64,000 nt of DNA from Brienomyrus brachyistius (taxonomy: Eukaryota > Chordata > Actinopteri > Osteoglossiformes > Mormyridae): positions 7,200,435 to 7,264,434 of the forward strand of contig NC_064538.1 of NCBI RefSeq assembly GCF_023856365.1. The letters are read 5' to 3'. The notes under the pieces were generated by a model, which had not been told where the DNA came from, ran no database searches, and saw nothing but the letters and a program-made list of their open reading frames with translations. A program made the position numbers and the translations under genes. Positions 1 to 12,800 of this stretch are shown piece after piece (position 1 is the stretch's first letter; every line of letters begins with the position of its first letter).

Positions 1-540
1 GCAGTTTATCAGCATCAGAAAGTTGTAACGGGTACAAATCTCTTCCTGCTTCACTTACTTGGCGTAAAAGCTAGTCACTGTTTCATCATTTCCTCTATGA
101 CTCTGGCTCAGACCTGCTGCCTTTCTCTGTCCTTCACGGGGATGATGTTCCGGAAAATTCCGGAATATGCAGCGTATGTGTGCGCATCTTCTCCCCATTG
201 AGGCAGGATGAATGTTCCCATGGCCTGAATCGCAGAGTGTTTGCTGTCCCGCATCATTCTCACAGGTGGCTTCATGCACGGCCCATTTTGGCCCCCCACC
301 CCCACCCGGAGTGCTTGTTGTGTTGTTGTCATGGTTTTGGAGGCCGGGGCTTGGTGAATGCTGCTAATGAAGCCCTGACACGGATTCCCCCGTGCCAGGG
401 GCCAAGGCGCTGTCCCGCGTCTCCGCAAACAGAGGGCCGGAAGGAGCCCGCAGAATGTCAGGGGCCACCCCACCGCGGGGTCAAGATTAATAAGCATGTG
501 CAGCTTGTTCCTTTCCTTTTATCAAAACAATCAACATTGC
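1..540. other. Non-coding, no recognised gene
   Basis: A GC-moderate stretch with open frames on both strands, the longest on the minus strand at 108-497. I do not recognise any product in these frames and no splice-bounded exon can be argued. It could be the intron or UTR of a gene extending off the left edge of the window, but nothing visible supports that. Confidence 0.3.
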
Positions 541-674
541 CAGAGGTGTAGTTAAAAATTTTGGGGCCCCTGACAAAATATTGCCTTACATATAATTTTA
601 CATATTTAAGGGCCCCAGTCAAGTGCTGGAGCCCCTGAATCTTCCAGGGTATCCCAGCCCCTGTGACACCTCTG
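541..674. mobile_element. hAT-like MITE (134 bp)
   Basis: The segment starts with cagaggtgta and ends with the inverted complement acacctctg. The flanking octamers aacattgc (533-540) and atcatcgc (675-682) agree at 6 of 8 positions, as expected of an aged 8-bp hAT target-site duplication. It has no coding capacity and would be non-autonomous. The family is inferred from terminus and duplication length only. Confidence 0.5.
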
Positions 675-682
675 ATCATCGC

Positions 683-3480
683 AGTCAGAATGAGGACATA
701 AGACTTTACTCTGTCTACAATACTGTGTGCTATTTTAATGACTGGGAACCACATCTAGGTATGCAAGAGGGGCCAGACAGTTAACGCCCATTCAGTGTAT
801 AAACAGACAGTATGATTCAATTCAACGTCAGCCTTTACTGGACTGACCACTTTCCTGGTGCCTGTATCACTATATGGGCAAAAAACCCACCAGGCTCATT
901 TCAGGCTTGATGTACCAGGGTACTTTTTACAATGTTCTCCAAGAAACCTGAAGTGGAAAAGTAATGTGCAAGTAATGTGTATACAGCCCTTCCGCGCACA
1001 TACACAAAAATGTAGACTGCTATTTTAGTGACCTCCTCCAAAACACCCACAGAAGCAGGATGGCCCATAAGACTGTTGTCTTCCTCACAGGCTGCTGGGG
1101 ATCTGCGATTCTCAGGAAAACTTTGGCTTGGTGACATTAACGAGATCCCCACTGGATGTCGTCGTTTTTATTCGCAGTGCCCCTGAATGGGGCGGCCGTC
1201 CTTCCCAGAGCAGGGTATCACCTCACTGTCGCCTGGCTGCCCAGTGTCAGAGGTACTCATCGAGTTTTATTAGCAAACTGCCCGGGAAGGGGGGGTTGAC
1301 CTTTCCTCTCACTTTGCCCCCTAATGGACCCCCCAGGAGCTGCAGCAGTCAGGCTAGTGCAAACCCAGAGACCTTTCACTCTTCTGCATCCAGTGATTTA
1401 TAAATAGACAGTGAGCGACAGAGTGGAAGTGTAATGATTCAGGAACCATCATTTTAACTACATGACTTTACACACGTCACGTGTCCAAAGGACTTACTGA
1501 TATATTCATGCGGGAGGTATTTTACAGTTATGTTCTATTCATTCATTAAGTCTTTATGGGCAATACTGTAATAGGTAAATCTTTATATAAATATTTTGGC
1601 TAAATCCAAGCCTCATGCTAGTTTTCAGATGTTTGTCTCATCCAGCTGCTGACAGAATTTGCACAATGTAGGTTGACATATTAGTTGATTTCTTTTTTTA
1701 GTTGTTTTTCTTTGTATTCTTATACCTATAAGCTTGAAATAAACTAATAAACTGCCACAGTTGTGTCCCAATAAAATATTTTCTTTTTTGTCAGTCTTAC
1801 TAAAATCTAAATAAATCCAAACAAAACAGACTTAGGGTGTTTAGAAACATTCTAAAATGATCACTGCTGATCTTACCAACAACCAAAGGTTTGTTTTGAC
1901 ATTCAATAAAATTTAATACTTTACTATTTTAATAAATGGCTTATGTTTGACATGGCTTGAATCTGACAATTTGACTAACAGCTGAACCAAAGCTAATAAA
2001 TTAAGACCTCAGCAGGAACAATGCCCCCCCCCCCACAATTAAAACACATCTGAGGTGGATGGAGTAATAGATGCAGGTGGGATTTGTTATTAAAACAAAA
2101 TTACGCATGGGGTATTTCCTCGGGGTTTTCTTTCTTTTCCTTTAATTTTGTTTTCCTTTTTGTCATCTTCTTCTTTGTTAGCTATACATAGATAGCTTGC
2201 AGCTAATGTCTCCCCTGACTGTCACCTGATTGGCCATTTCAAGCACGTCTCAGTTTTCTGGTGAATTTCGGCTGTAATGTCAAATGCCTAGAAGTCACTC
2301 AAAACAGATAGAAGTGAAACAAAAACAAACCAAAGAAACTTTGTCTCATTTTTACTATTAAATCGAAGCGCATTAAGGTGAAGGCAGATGCTCGACACCA
2401 CAGAAACACCTGCAGCTGCATGCTGACTATTTAAACTGGGGGAAACCAAGAGACCAAGACTGAATAGCAAATTAAGCAACAACAGGATGCACTCTGCGAG
2501 CACCTAACACCGAATTAACCATAAATAAGCAAACGGGCCAAATAAAACATGCAGGTGACATTCTCGTAGCTGATGTCACAGAGGGTAAGTTCCGCTTCTG
2601 TGAACTGAAACTTCACAGTTCTCCATGAACGTCTGTTAACGAGGTTCTCTCTGTCGTCCTCGGTGTGGCTAACCGGAGGAAACTTGAGAAGTGGTGCGGC
2701 ACCAAAACACTCCTCTGCCATCATACACCCTTGCGATTCCCCACAATTTAATCTGCAAATCAGATCCCACATCCCCCAGGGGGGTTTCCCACATTTATCC
2801 ATCCAATCCCGGGAAACTGGGGGAGGCGCTGCAGGAACAGGGTCAGTGTGCTGGCGAACACATCAATGACGAACGTGCTCCGAGGTCCGCATTTTTATAT
2901 CCACTTTCTGTGTTGTTGAGTTTTAGTTTTAAACATTTGACATATAAATTCATATATCTTTCAGGACATTTATAAGGGAGACATCAGCACTGATTTATGT
3001 CTACGCTTATAAAGGGATTCCAGAATTTCAAACTGGCCTAAGTGAATTGCCGTACTGACACCGTAAGCCAACACCTGAACTGAAATAACTGTACTAGCAA
3101 CCAGTTACCTATATAATAATAGCAGTGTTATTAGTATTAAAGAAAAAGGATTCATCTAGTAGGAGGTGAATACCACAATTAGCATCATCACCACATATGC
3201 TAGTAACTCCATCTTGTGGTTAAAAAAGAAAAGGCAGGCAAGAAAAGGCTGGGTGCGGAATTCAGCTTTATATAAAGGACTGACTGTTTGAGCCCAATAT
3301 GAAAGTGATTAAATGCATTGGTTTGTCTGTGTTTAGTGTGATCTGAGGGCAGAATCTGTGATAAAGTTTCTGTTTTGGTTTTTAGCGAATGCCAGCCAGT
3401 GAAAGCAGTGCCACTACCTGATGTACATAAACTTACAAACGAGAGGAGGCCCATCAAGCTCGTTTGGGGAAAAATTAACG
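683..3480. other. Non-coding intergenic stretch
   Basis: AT-rich from about 1480 to 2150 with plus-strand AATAAA hexamers near 1738 and 1905, so part could be the 3'UTR of a plus-strand gene. No coding exon supporting that is visible. A poly-C run lies near 2023-2034. Otherwise nothing recognisable. Confidence 0.3.
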
Positions 3481-3485
3481 AACAG

Positions 3486-3610
3486 CTCTGAGTTGTTAAA
3501 ATCTTATCTAGCTCTGATTTAAAGGAACCCAGGGTTTTAGCTTGCACTACACTAGCAGGAAGACTATTCCATACTCTGACTACAAGCTGTGTAAAGAAGA
3601 CTTTTCTCAA
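3486..3610 (-). mobile_element. L2/CR1-type LINE 3' ORF fragment
   Basis: Read on the minus strand, the translation contains VVRVWNSLP followed by SFKSELDKIL. This pattern is typical of the segment just after the reverse transcriptase domain near the ORF2 C-terminus of L2/CR1-like non-LTR elements. Only this tail remains, with no RT catalytic motif, so it is a 5'-truncated dead copy. The clade is inferred from peptide resemblance. Confidence 0.5.
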
Positions 3611-3769
3611 ACAGCAGCAACATCACAGGAGCATCTTCAAGTAAGGTTTGTGCATGAAGATCTAGCTGCTCCTCTCGCCGAGTCTTACAGGAGTGTCCAA
3701 TAGCGGGGAGCCTACACAAAAGCCACAGTCACACAAGCTTACATATCCTGCTCACAACCCCCCCCTCCC

Positions 3770-3772
<3 letters not shown>

Positions 3773-3809
<37 letters not shown>
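3773..3809. repeat. (AC)n microsatellite
   Basis: Uninterrupted AC dinucleotide repeat of about 18 units, preceded by a C-rich run. Confidence 0.9.
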
Positions 3810-3811
<2 letters not shown>

Positions 3812-4694
3812 GCACTTTGAGGGAAACGGGCTTTTAAAGTGCAGCAAGCTGACATAGTTTGCATTTTCCACTGTGAGAGAGGAGGGCGGAAGATGCCTCG
3901 CAGCAGAAAGCCACATCAAAGGGTTAAGACCGTTTTCTAATGCCCTTCCTGTCGTCCTTCGCTGCACAGCTGTGCCGGGGGTACGAGGCTGCAGGTGGCT
4001 CTGTCCTGCTCCCAGGCCCGAAAATAGCTTATCAGTCCATCTCTGTTCTTCCATATTTTTTTTTTTTTCTCCTCCAAACAAGAAATGACACGAAGATTTT
4101 AACAGGTGTTTTGTTCCATTTCCCCTTACTGCTAGCAGAATACACTCAGGACTCATATTCTCGCAGGCGACATGATCCATCTTCACACTTCGGTGATGGT
4201 GAAGTGGCCACAGACTCAATGAGAAGAAACCGACCGCATTCAGGACAGTGCTTTACCACTCAGTTCAGCAAAGTCAGAAAAGTCAGTCAGTGACGCAGGA
4301 GACCTCTGGAAAAGTTCAATTGCCACTGTGCTATTACATGAGAACATGGATGTATGGATACTGGATGGCATGGTTGGGCATGAAGAAGCAAGCATGTATA
4401 AAACAGTCATGTATAAAATCTGACCCGCGTACCTCAATTCAGCCCTTACATTGTTGTTTCTAAAACAAACCCAAAAGCTAGTCATTCTACTGCATGTAAA
4501 CCACAGGTTTCGATCTACTTGGAGGGTGTGGTAGGAAGAAAAAAATTCAAATAACTTAAGAATTTCCTGATTTGTCCAGTATTTTCCCCTATACCACAAT
4601 ATACAGAATGGCTGTCTCAACCATCACCTCGGCCAGTGAAAGAGACAGGCCCACTCAGCAGATTAATGCTTCTTCAAAGTGGCATACACCACGA

Positions 4695-4700
4695 TTTATT
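4695..4700 (-). terminator. hm13: Candidate hm13 poly(A) signal
   Basis: TTTATT on the plus strand reads AATAAA on the minus strand. It is the first canonical hexamer I find downstream of the canonical hm13 stop at 5690, implying a 3'UTR of roughly 1 kb. Not confirmed by transcript data. Confidence 0.4.
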
Positions 4701-5689
4701 TAACAAAGAATGTGCTTCTCAACAAAGAAGCTCACCTACAGTTGCATTGGTATTACATGAGAAAACACACATACTGAAAATGATGCCCATGCTTTGGCAA
4801 ACAATGACATAATAAAAAAAACATTATTATTCCTACATTGGGTTCAACCCTATGCCTGGTTTTGTCCATCATAAGCATCCATAAAGGCCAGAAGCTTGAA
4901 AAACTAGACATTACAGAGTTAATTACAAAATGGGAAGAGGAACGATCATGACGGCGGCATTTGAAATGCATCTGAATTAGCAGCATTTTTCACACACCAA
5001 GGACAATAGGCCAATTTTCCGACAGTAATGAAAAAGGACAGAAAACCCCCAGGCAGATTTGGCTAAACAGTTCCTGCTAAAACAGAATACCGTTTTTGTG
5101 TCACAAAATGCACAGAGTGCCTCTCTCGTTGGACGGTACAGTATGCAAGTTCGATGTGAACGGCAAAAATGTAAGAACAAAGAATGGAATTTTCTGTCTG
5201 TGTGACGCAGAAAAACTATTTGTAAAATGTCACAAACAGAGGCATGCAAAAAAGCATAGATGTGCAAGGACACATCTCTGCGTGTGAGCTCTGTCGCACA
5301 AACGGGCAACCAAACCATTCATGATTGAAACTGAAAGTTGAGAAAAAAAAAAAACTTATGTCCTTATGTCTTTGGTCCATGAAAAAGAACAAACAACTGA
5401 CTAATTTTAATAACCACAACCTGCCCCACCCTCCAATTTTATATATTAAAATGTTGGCATAAAAAAAAAAAAAGTTTACCAAAACTTGCAATGCAGAAGC
5501 AAAATTAGGTGCATTAAAACAAAGAGACACTGAATACAGGTTGTACTTCAAAGAACTCATGTTCCAGAAAATATCAAATTAACACACATTGCTTGACATG
5601 TACCGTACCACAAATCTATAACAGTGGCACCACCTTCTGGTCTGTATGTAACAAGAGGAAGATGAGCCGAGCCTGAAAGACTGAGGCCA
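4701..5689 (-). other. hm13: hm13 canonical 3'UTR (inferred)
   Basis: Sequence between the hm13 stop codon and the first minus-strand AATAAA. It is A/T-rich with several A-homopolymers and no plausible exon. The extent is inferred from the hexamer only. Confidence 0.4.
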
Positions 5690-5762
5690 TCACTTCTCTT
5701 TCTTCTCGGCTTCCGTCTCCTCCTTGGCCGCTGCATCCACCTCCGGAGGTGATTCTTCATAC
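5690..5762 (-). CDS. hm13: hm13 exon 12, canonical C-terminus
   Basis: Completes Arg359 and encodes residues 360-382, starting YEESPPE and ending EKKEK before a TGA stop. The acidic/lysine-rich cytosolic tail ends in a KKXX dilysine signal. The acceptor is a less usual AAG preceded by ctcctgcc. Confidence 0.93.
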
Positions 5763-6817
5763 CTTGGCAGGAGACAGGAGTCAAACCAAAATGGTTAACG
5801 CACAGCAAGTGGCTATCGACTCGTGAACAGCAAGACCCGCGGTTCGCAACTACTGCCCAACACCAGCCCGAACAGCCGCAGCAATAGGGCATAATGTAAT
5901 ACCAAGACGGTCTCTCCTCCTCATCTACAGGCACCACGAATACTGTACAATATGCCTGTACTTGAAATCAGTTACTTGCACATCATACATTTGTAATTCA
6001 CTTGATGGGCCATCATTTGCATACTGTGTAATATACTCATATGTGCTTGGTAAACGGTACATAGCATTCACATCAGCTGTGGCTAAATACCTTTTATGCA
6101 AGATATACTTATATTGTACATATTCCATACATCATTTTATGTAGAGCGCTTACGTGTACATATATTAAAAAATGTAATATATAAATTTAATATTACAAAG
6201 GAAAATATTTTGGACATTTTGTTTGAACAGGATGCTTCTAGAGTTTAATTTCACGGTACATGCTGTATACACATGACAAATAATGCCTGACCTTTTATTT
6301 TTTAACCTCTTCTAATACTAACTGGAATTTATATAACATATCTGGATCCTCCCCAACACACACACACACCCCTACTGCTATGCTACAGTGCCATGCTGGA
6401 GCAGGTGAGGATCTCTGTGCAGTAGCTATGTCAGTGAAAGCACCACTTCCATCACAACGCACGAGTGGGCAACGACAGTTGGAGTAGCGGCTTACTGGAA
6501 GTCATCCAGGACATTCTGAATGGAAGACCTCTGTTGCAGTGGGCTATATAACAACAGCGACAGCTCCTGTGTTTCACTCAGAAGAGGTCATTCACTACGG
6601 TAAAGGCCTCGCAGTGCTGGAACAAAACCTTCCCGGCACCTATAGAGAAGGCAGGCGGAGCCCTAGCCTGCCAGGCTAACTGCAAGCTACTCGTAAAGCA
6701 CCTGTCTGCATTTACATTTTACAATCTTGGGCTCCCGGGTATTTGGGGAAGCAAAGTAGTCCAAGAAACCAGCTAATGGATGCAGGGGCAGGTGAGAAGG
6801 TGACACGGGAGGAGGGA

Positions 6818-6854
<37 letters not shown>

Positions 6855-9800
6855 TGTACTTGCCCAGCTGCCTACAGGACAGCAGCCACGTGGCGACGGC
6901 GGCGGGGCGAGGAGGAGGAGGAAGACGAAGGCTGCATTGAGTTAGCGAGGCTGGCGGGCGAGCCGGACACGGTGGGGAAGCGTGTCAGCCGAGGTGTGTG
7001 GGGCAAGATCTCGTCCGAGGACTCATAGCTGACGAGGAGGCGCAGGAGGAGAGGAGGAGGGAAGCCGGAGGGAAGATGCCAGAGGGGAAGCAGAAGGCCA
7101 GAGAGAAAGGTTTACAGAAAGTGGGACAGGAGAGGGGTGCCGAACGGCTTCAGGATAAACACGTCTGTACATGAAGGGGCACACACTGGCTGCTCAGGGG
7201 TCCGGCCTGAAAGAACGATGCTACACATCTGTCTGCATCAGCTCCACGCTGAAGCAGGACAAGCAAGGGGACATCAGAGCCCACGCTCAGCACGCATGAT
7301 TGGGGCCAAGAGGCTCGATTACTTCACTTCACTGGGGCATCAAGTGCTGCCCCAAGGTCATCGCTGTGGCTGCCATGGCAACTATCAGCGAGCCCCTGGT
7401 GGTGGCAGACAGATTCCTGGCAAGAGGCAAGGCCCGCCGGAACGTCTTCCTCACGCCCGCCGGTGCAGCTGGACGGCCGTCATGACCTTACTGCGAATTC
7501 AACCAGCTTCCCTGCCCCCATCACGAACACAGCCAACCCCAAATTATGAGAAGGTGACCTTGTGTTTGCTTGAAGTCCCCCCCCCCCAATCTCATGGAAA
7601 AGCTAAGCAGAGAGGGGAAGAAAGTCACAGGTAGAGAAGGAAGAGATGAGAGGGGAAGCGAAAGGGGCTCATGGACAGGCCGCTGATGATGGGATCCAGG
7701 GGCATTTTGATTAAACAGGTCCGATAACGGCAGAGGGGCATAGAGGATGGGGGAAAATACCTGAACATTTCAGTCAGCTCTCCTCTGGCCAGCGCCATGA
7801 TTACGGGCAGTCCTATGCATGCTGGGACCAGGTACAGCAGGGCAGGCTGCAGGGAAGGACATGAAAGTGAACCTTAGGGGTTCTGCTAAAAGGTCTGAAC
7901 ATGATGAACCCAAGCATGCAGACAGACGCACGCTCACACCGACTCTCCAATTCCAGCAGAAGTCTGCATGCGACATGCAGACTCTCACCTGTGCGTGCTT
8001 GAAGGTGTGCATGATAAATATGGTCAGGCCCAAGCCAAAGATGTAGGCCAGGAAGCCAGTGTAGAAATAGGTCTTGGTATTTTTCTTCAAACTGAGAACA
8101 AATGCATTGTTATACATATATATACACATACACACACACACACACATACATATATATATATTCCCCATTAGTTTCATTTTTGTAGAAGTTCTTTTTTTAC
8201 CTGACATCAAAGCGCAGAAGCAATGCTATGAAGATACCTGAAAATAAACAGATTTAAATATTTTACAAAACAAAACAAAACAAAACAAAACGTTTTAACA
8301 CATTAAACAGAAAGAAAAACTATTTGGTTGTAATGGTTGTAATGTCCTGGGGATCAATACTGTAGTCTTATGACACCCTCTAGTGGTGAAAAATATATTC
8401 ACTGGTTTTGTGGGAAAAAATAATGTCCTGACAAACAAAATAGAGCAGGACTATTCAAATTATGGTCCTCATGGGCTAAGCAGTGTTGATTTCCCAGCCT
8501 TCCTTCACCTTTGAGCCAGGTGGGAAGCCTCTGGCCAATCAGAATCAGTAATAATTAAACAACTACTTGGGAGAACTGAAAACAAGGCCTGGATTTGGAA
8601 TCGAGGGCGAGATTTGAATAGGGGGGCAATAGAGTGCTAGTCTGAAGATAGAGGACCTCACAGCCAGCCTTCATTTGCACTCCCAGCATACTGACCTGGG
8701 ATGACAATGTCACCAAGACCAAGCATCGCAAAATTGCTGGCCTCCAGACCCCTTTCCAGTAAGTCCTGTGGGAATACCACTGGGTGGCATAGGGAGAGAG
8801 AGATACAAAAGCTGAGACTAGGCACAGAACACCAGGGTCTTCAAACCATCATGCCCATTTCACAGTGTATTGTATTAATTGTTTACACTTTTTCCAAAGA
8901 TCCTATATTACTCATAAGATGGCTACTGTTTATAACTATTCAAAGCATTGACAAGTACAGTAAAACCTCGGATTACGAGTAACTTGGTCTGTAAGTGTTT
9001 TGCAAGATGAGCAAAAATTTGATAAATTTTAACTTGATAAACGAGTGAGGTCTTGCCATACGAGTATTACGTATACGGTTTGGCTGCCGAGTGTCACGTG
9101 ATCACAACCAAGCCGATGGTTCTCGCTCTCTCTCGCTACGGGATTGTGGGTAATCGTCTCCCATGCTCGGTCTCACTTGTATAGTCAAAATTTAGTAGAA
9201 AAGCCCTATCTGAATAAGGGTGTAGCAGTACGAGTGATGAATCTGTTTGACGACAATGCAATGCCACATTTCCGTGAAATCGAAAAGGAGGCAAATGCGG
9301 CTGTCATTGGATAGGTTCCTTGTTAGTCACACAAAAAGAAAAAGATTCCAGTGAGCCAGATAGCAGAGATTCTGTTAGTTGTAGTGAAAGTTGTCCTACA
9401 AAATAACCCTCCGCTTCTCCTCTCTCTCATCTCCCTCACACCATCCACGATTCTAAAGTGCAGGTTAATTTGTTTTATGTATTTTTACTTTATATTTTGT
9501 ATTAATCATTTTTATATGAATATTTTTGGGTTGTGGAACAAATCATCTGAGTTTCCATCATTTCTAATGGGAAAATTCACTTTGATATACGAGTGCTTTG
9601 GATTATGAGCACGTTTCCGGAACAAATCATGCTTGCAATCCGAGGTTTTATTGTATATTAAAACTTTACATATAAAAATACAAGGTAAACTTCAGTACAA
9701 ACAGCATTGAATTATGCTTTGTTGACGGCGAAAATATTTCTTCCTTACATTTAATGGGTGCCTCAAATGACTTGGCCACAGTCACCATCACATTGGTACC

Positions 9801-12800
9801 AAACACCTGTAGCAGCAAGTGAGTGAGTGTTATCACATGGGTCAGGGGAATGGTAACACAGCTGCATTCAGGCAGCAGCACGCCGCCAGCGAGAAACTCA
9901 CCCAGAAGATGTCATACACGAAGAGGCCGCCCAGCAGGATGCAGCCAGTGCTGATGTTGTTGAGGTGCAGCAGCTCGACGCCGTTCAGCGCGAACGCCAG
10001 CCCAAACAGGTTATTGGCGATCCAGTGCTGTCACGCAAACAAACAAAACCTTAGACATCCAAGCACCACAAACACACCCACGTACCCTTTAGTCAGGCAG
10101 ACAGTCCCAAGCTGCCAGAAGGTTCTGCACCCATGGACTTATGTACACAAGACCCAAGCATGTTATGCTGATCATCGACGATGGATTTCATTCTTTTATT
10201 TCATTTCGGATTAAGTGTTGCTCTGGAAGGCCAGGCCTCACCTAACCTGTCAGGAACTGTGCTATGAGCTACAATATACTACTCTGAATTTCTAACTTTG
10301 CTCGGTTACAGATATGTATGTGCTTAGCGTACTCACCTTTTTGAAGATATACCAAACTCCAACAACACTGCTCATTCCCAGACATACCAGGTCTTTGGTG
10401 TCAAACTCGTAATTCACTATTTCTGAGAACAAAAAGAATTAAGAGATGTTAAACAATAGCCTCACCTTAGGCTCAAATCACAATAACAAACAAACATTCG
10501 GCGGTGCAGTGGTTCAATGGGCAGGACTGCAGCCTCACACCTAAAGCAGAATTGATGTCTTGGTATTTTCTATAGATACATGACTGCATTTCTGGCCTAC
10601 AATGGACAGGCACTCTGTCTAGGGTGCCTGTACCTACTGTGCCAGGTCCCACGACCCTGTAGCGAGCAAGTAGACATGGAACATAAGTTCATAGATGGAC
10701 GCATCTTTTCCAAAATAATGTGTTTGCATAAAATCAAGATCATTGCACCATCATCACGGTTTTTGGCAGTGTACAGCGTTGTTTATTGCAGTTGAGCTCT
10801 ACTGCTGCAGTGCTCTTCCTACTGTCCAAAATGCAGTTTAAGCAAACTCGTGGGTCTGCGTTACCCTTACATGCGAGGGGCGCCTGAATGTGTAATGTAT
10901 GCATACTCTACGATACGCTGCTATTACTAGCCTTGCTCTGCATGCTTTCAGTGACAGGCTACAGGTGACAAAGAAGGTATTGGGATAAGTGATTAATGAA
11001 ACAGACACAAAACAGACAGAAATCACCCCCCCCCATCCATCCCACCGACAAGACGAAAGTTCAGACCAGCACCATGACAGATAAGCAACACTGATGGAGA
11101 AGGCAAAGGTTCCATTGCCTGTGGAAGTGCAAATACATGTTGCTATGCTACATATAGTAGATAAAATACATAGAACATCTGAATAATTAAAATTATAACA
11201 GTGGTTTTGAAAAGTTTGGGTGCAACAAAATGTTTTTACCGCTTGACCAAAACAGTGATTTTTTTTTTGGCCCCACATGCCGGAAATGTTTTTAATTCTT
11301 CTGAAAATTTCAGTTCCGGCTGTTTTGCATAACGTACAAAGTCAGAAAGTACTTCTAATATGTGGGCTTAATCGGTAATAAGGAAACCCAGAATTACAGT
11401 GACAGCTGCAGCCAGCACAATGTGTAGCAGCTGAAGCACAAGCTGGACATTTTTCTATAACACATTACGATAGGCTGAATGTGCATAACATATAGAGAGC
11501 TGCATCACTGGTAAGCACAGAGATTCATTTCAGTCCAGTATGTTGCTCTCCCAAAGCCCTGCTACAATCCAGTGCTCCTTCAGGAATGTACTCTGATCCT
11601 GTGATTCCCCAGATAATCACAAGCCTCACAACTAAAACTGGGTGGATTTGACTGCATAAAGTAAAACGGCTCACTCACCTTCCTTACTCTCACCCGAACC
11701 CTGCGTGAAAAGCAGCTGGTACTGCCTGTTAGGTAGGCTGGTGGGAAATATCCTGTTCATCAAAGGACTGTCACGGGAAAAAAAGGGAGAAAAGACTCAC
11801 TGGCTACAGTGAAGCGGATATGAGAAAGCAGCCAGTATGCAGGGGTCACAGTGACAGGTTTAAGATAGGGCACTCATAACAACAATGAAATCTGCCAGCT
11901 CAGGCTGCTGGAGTGGACTACACTGCAATAGCAAGCTACTTAACCTGGTAGAAAAAATACCTGGGTATTTTTTTAAAGTAACTTTGAAATGGGAAAATAC
12001 ATATATATGCACACATATATCACTAGAAGGGAACAGTACCTCATGGTGTGGGAGAGTGCCAACACTCCAAGCACGAAGAAGTACATTGACAACAGTAAGT
12101 TAATGTACTCTTGAGAAAATATCTGAAAAGCATAAAGCAAAGCAAAGTTTATTACGGTCAGTCAAGAAAGATTCCAGGTGAATGACGTCTTTCTCAAATC
12201 TTACAGAACACTTGGAAAAAAAACTCAATTGTTTAACTAGAAATGAAAAGTTCGGATTTAGAAAGTATAAATTCAGACCAAGATTTTGTTTCAACCAACC
12301 AGTTGAGTATAAGGAGTTACAAACTACTCAACTGGATGGTTGTAACGAAATCTTGGTCTGAATTTATACTTTCTGAATCTTCCACTTCTGACCAGAAGCA
12401 CTGCAATTCCATTAAATTTTCTTCAGATGTTTGATACAGTTATAGGGAAACTGGAACATCCTAAAATATAGAGATGACATATGGTGACAATGACTCACTT
12501 TGAAGAAAAGGTACAGCCCAAAGAGGGTGCAGCTGGCAATAATGGGGAACCTGGCAGCATCCCTGCTGGTTATGGTCTCTGGCATTTCAGAGGAATTCTG
12601 GGAGAAAACAGCAAATGCAACCAGGTCTATCAGAAGCTTCAAAGTGCATTCATATACATCTCACCAATATTATAGCTAGAGAATCCTCAAATTGCTTCTG
12701 TGTCAAAGTAGTACTCACTCTTCATTAACCATTATTCTTTGCATTGTTTGGCTTTTGAGTCGCATATATACTCAACAGCTATTTGAGTAAATTGGCTGCT

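Noticed and set aside
108..497. 129-codon minus-strand open frame at the left edge
   Set aside because: No family recognised, no splice borders or promoter, and opposing open frames overlap it. Treated as chance or an unassigned edge fragment.
7137..7634. 165-codon plus-strand frame in hm13 intron 11
   Set aside because: Antisense, no recognised domain, composition driven by GC-rich intron; kept only as a low-confidence note for the shorter overlapping frame.
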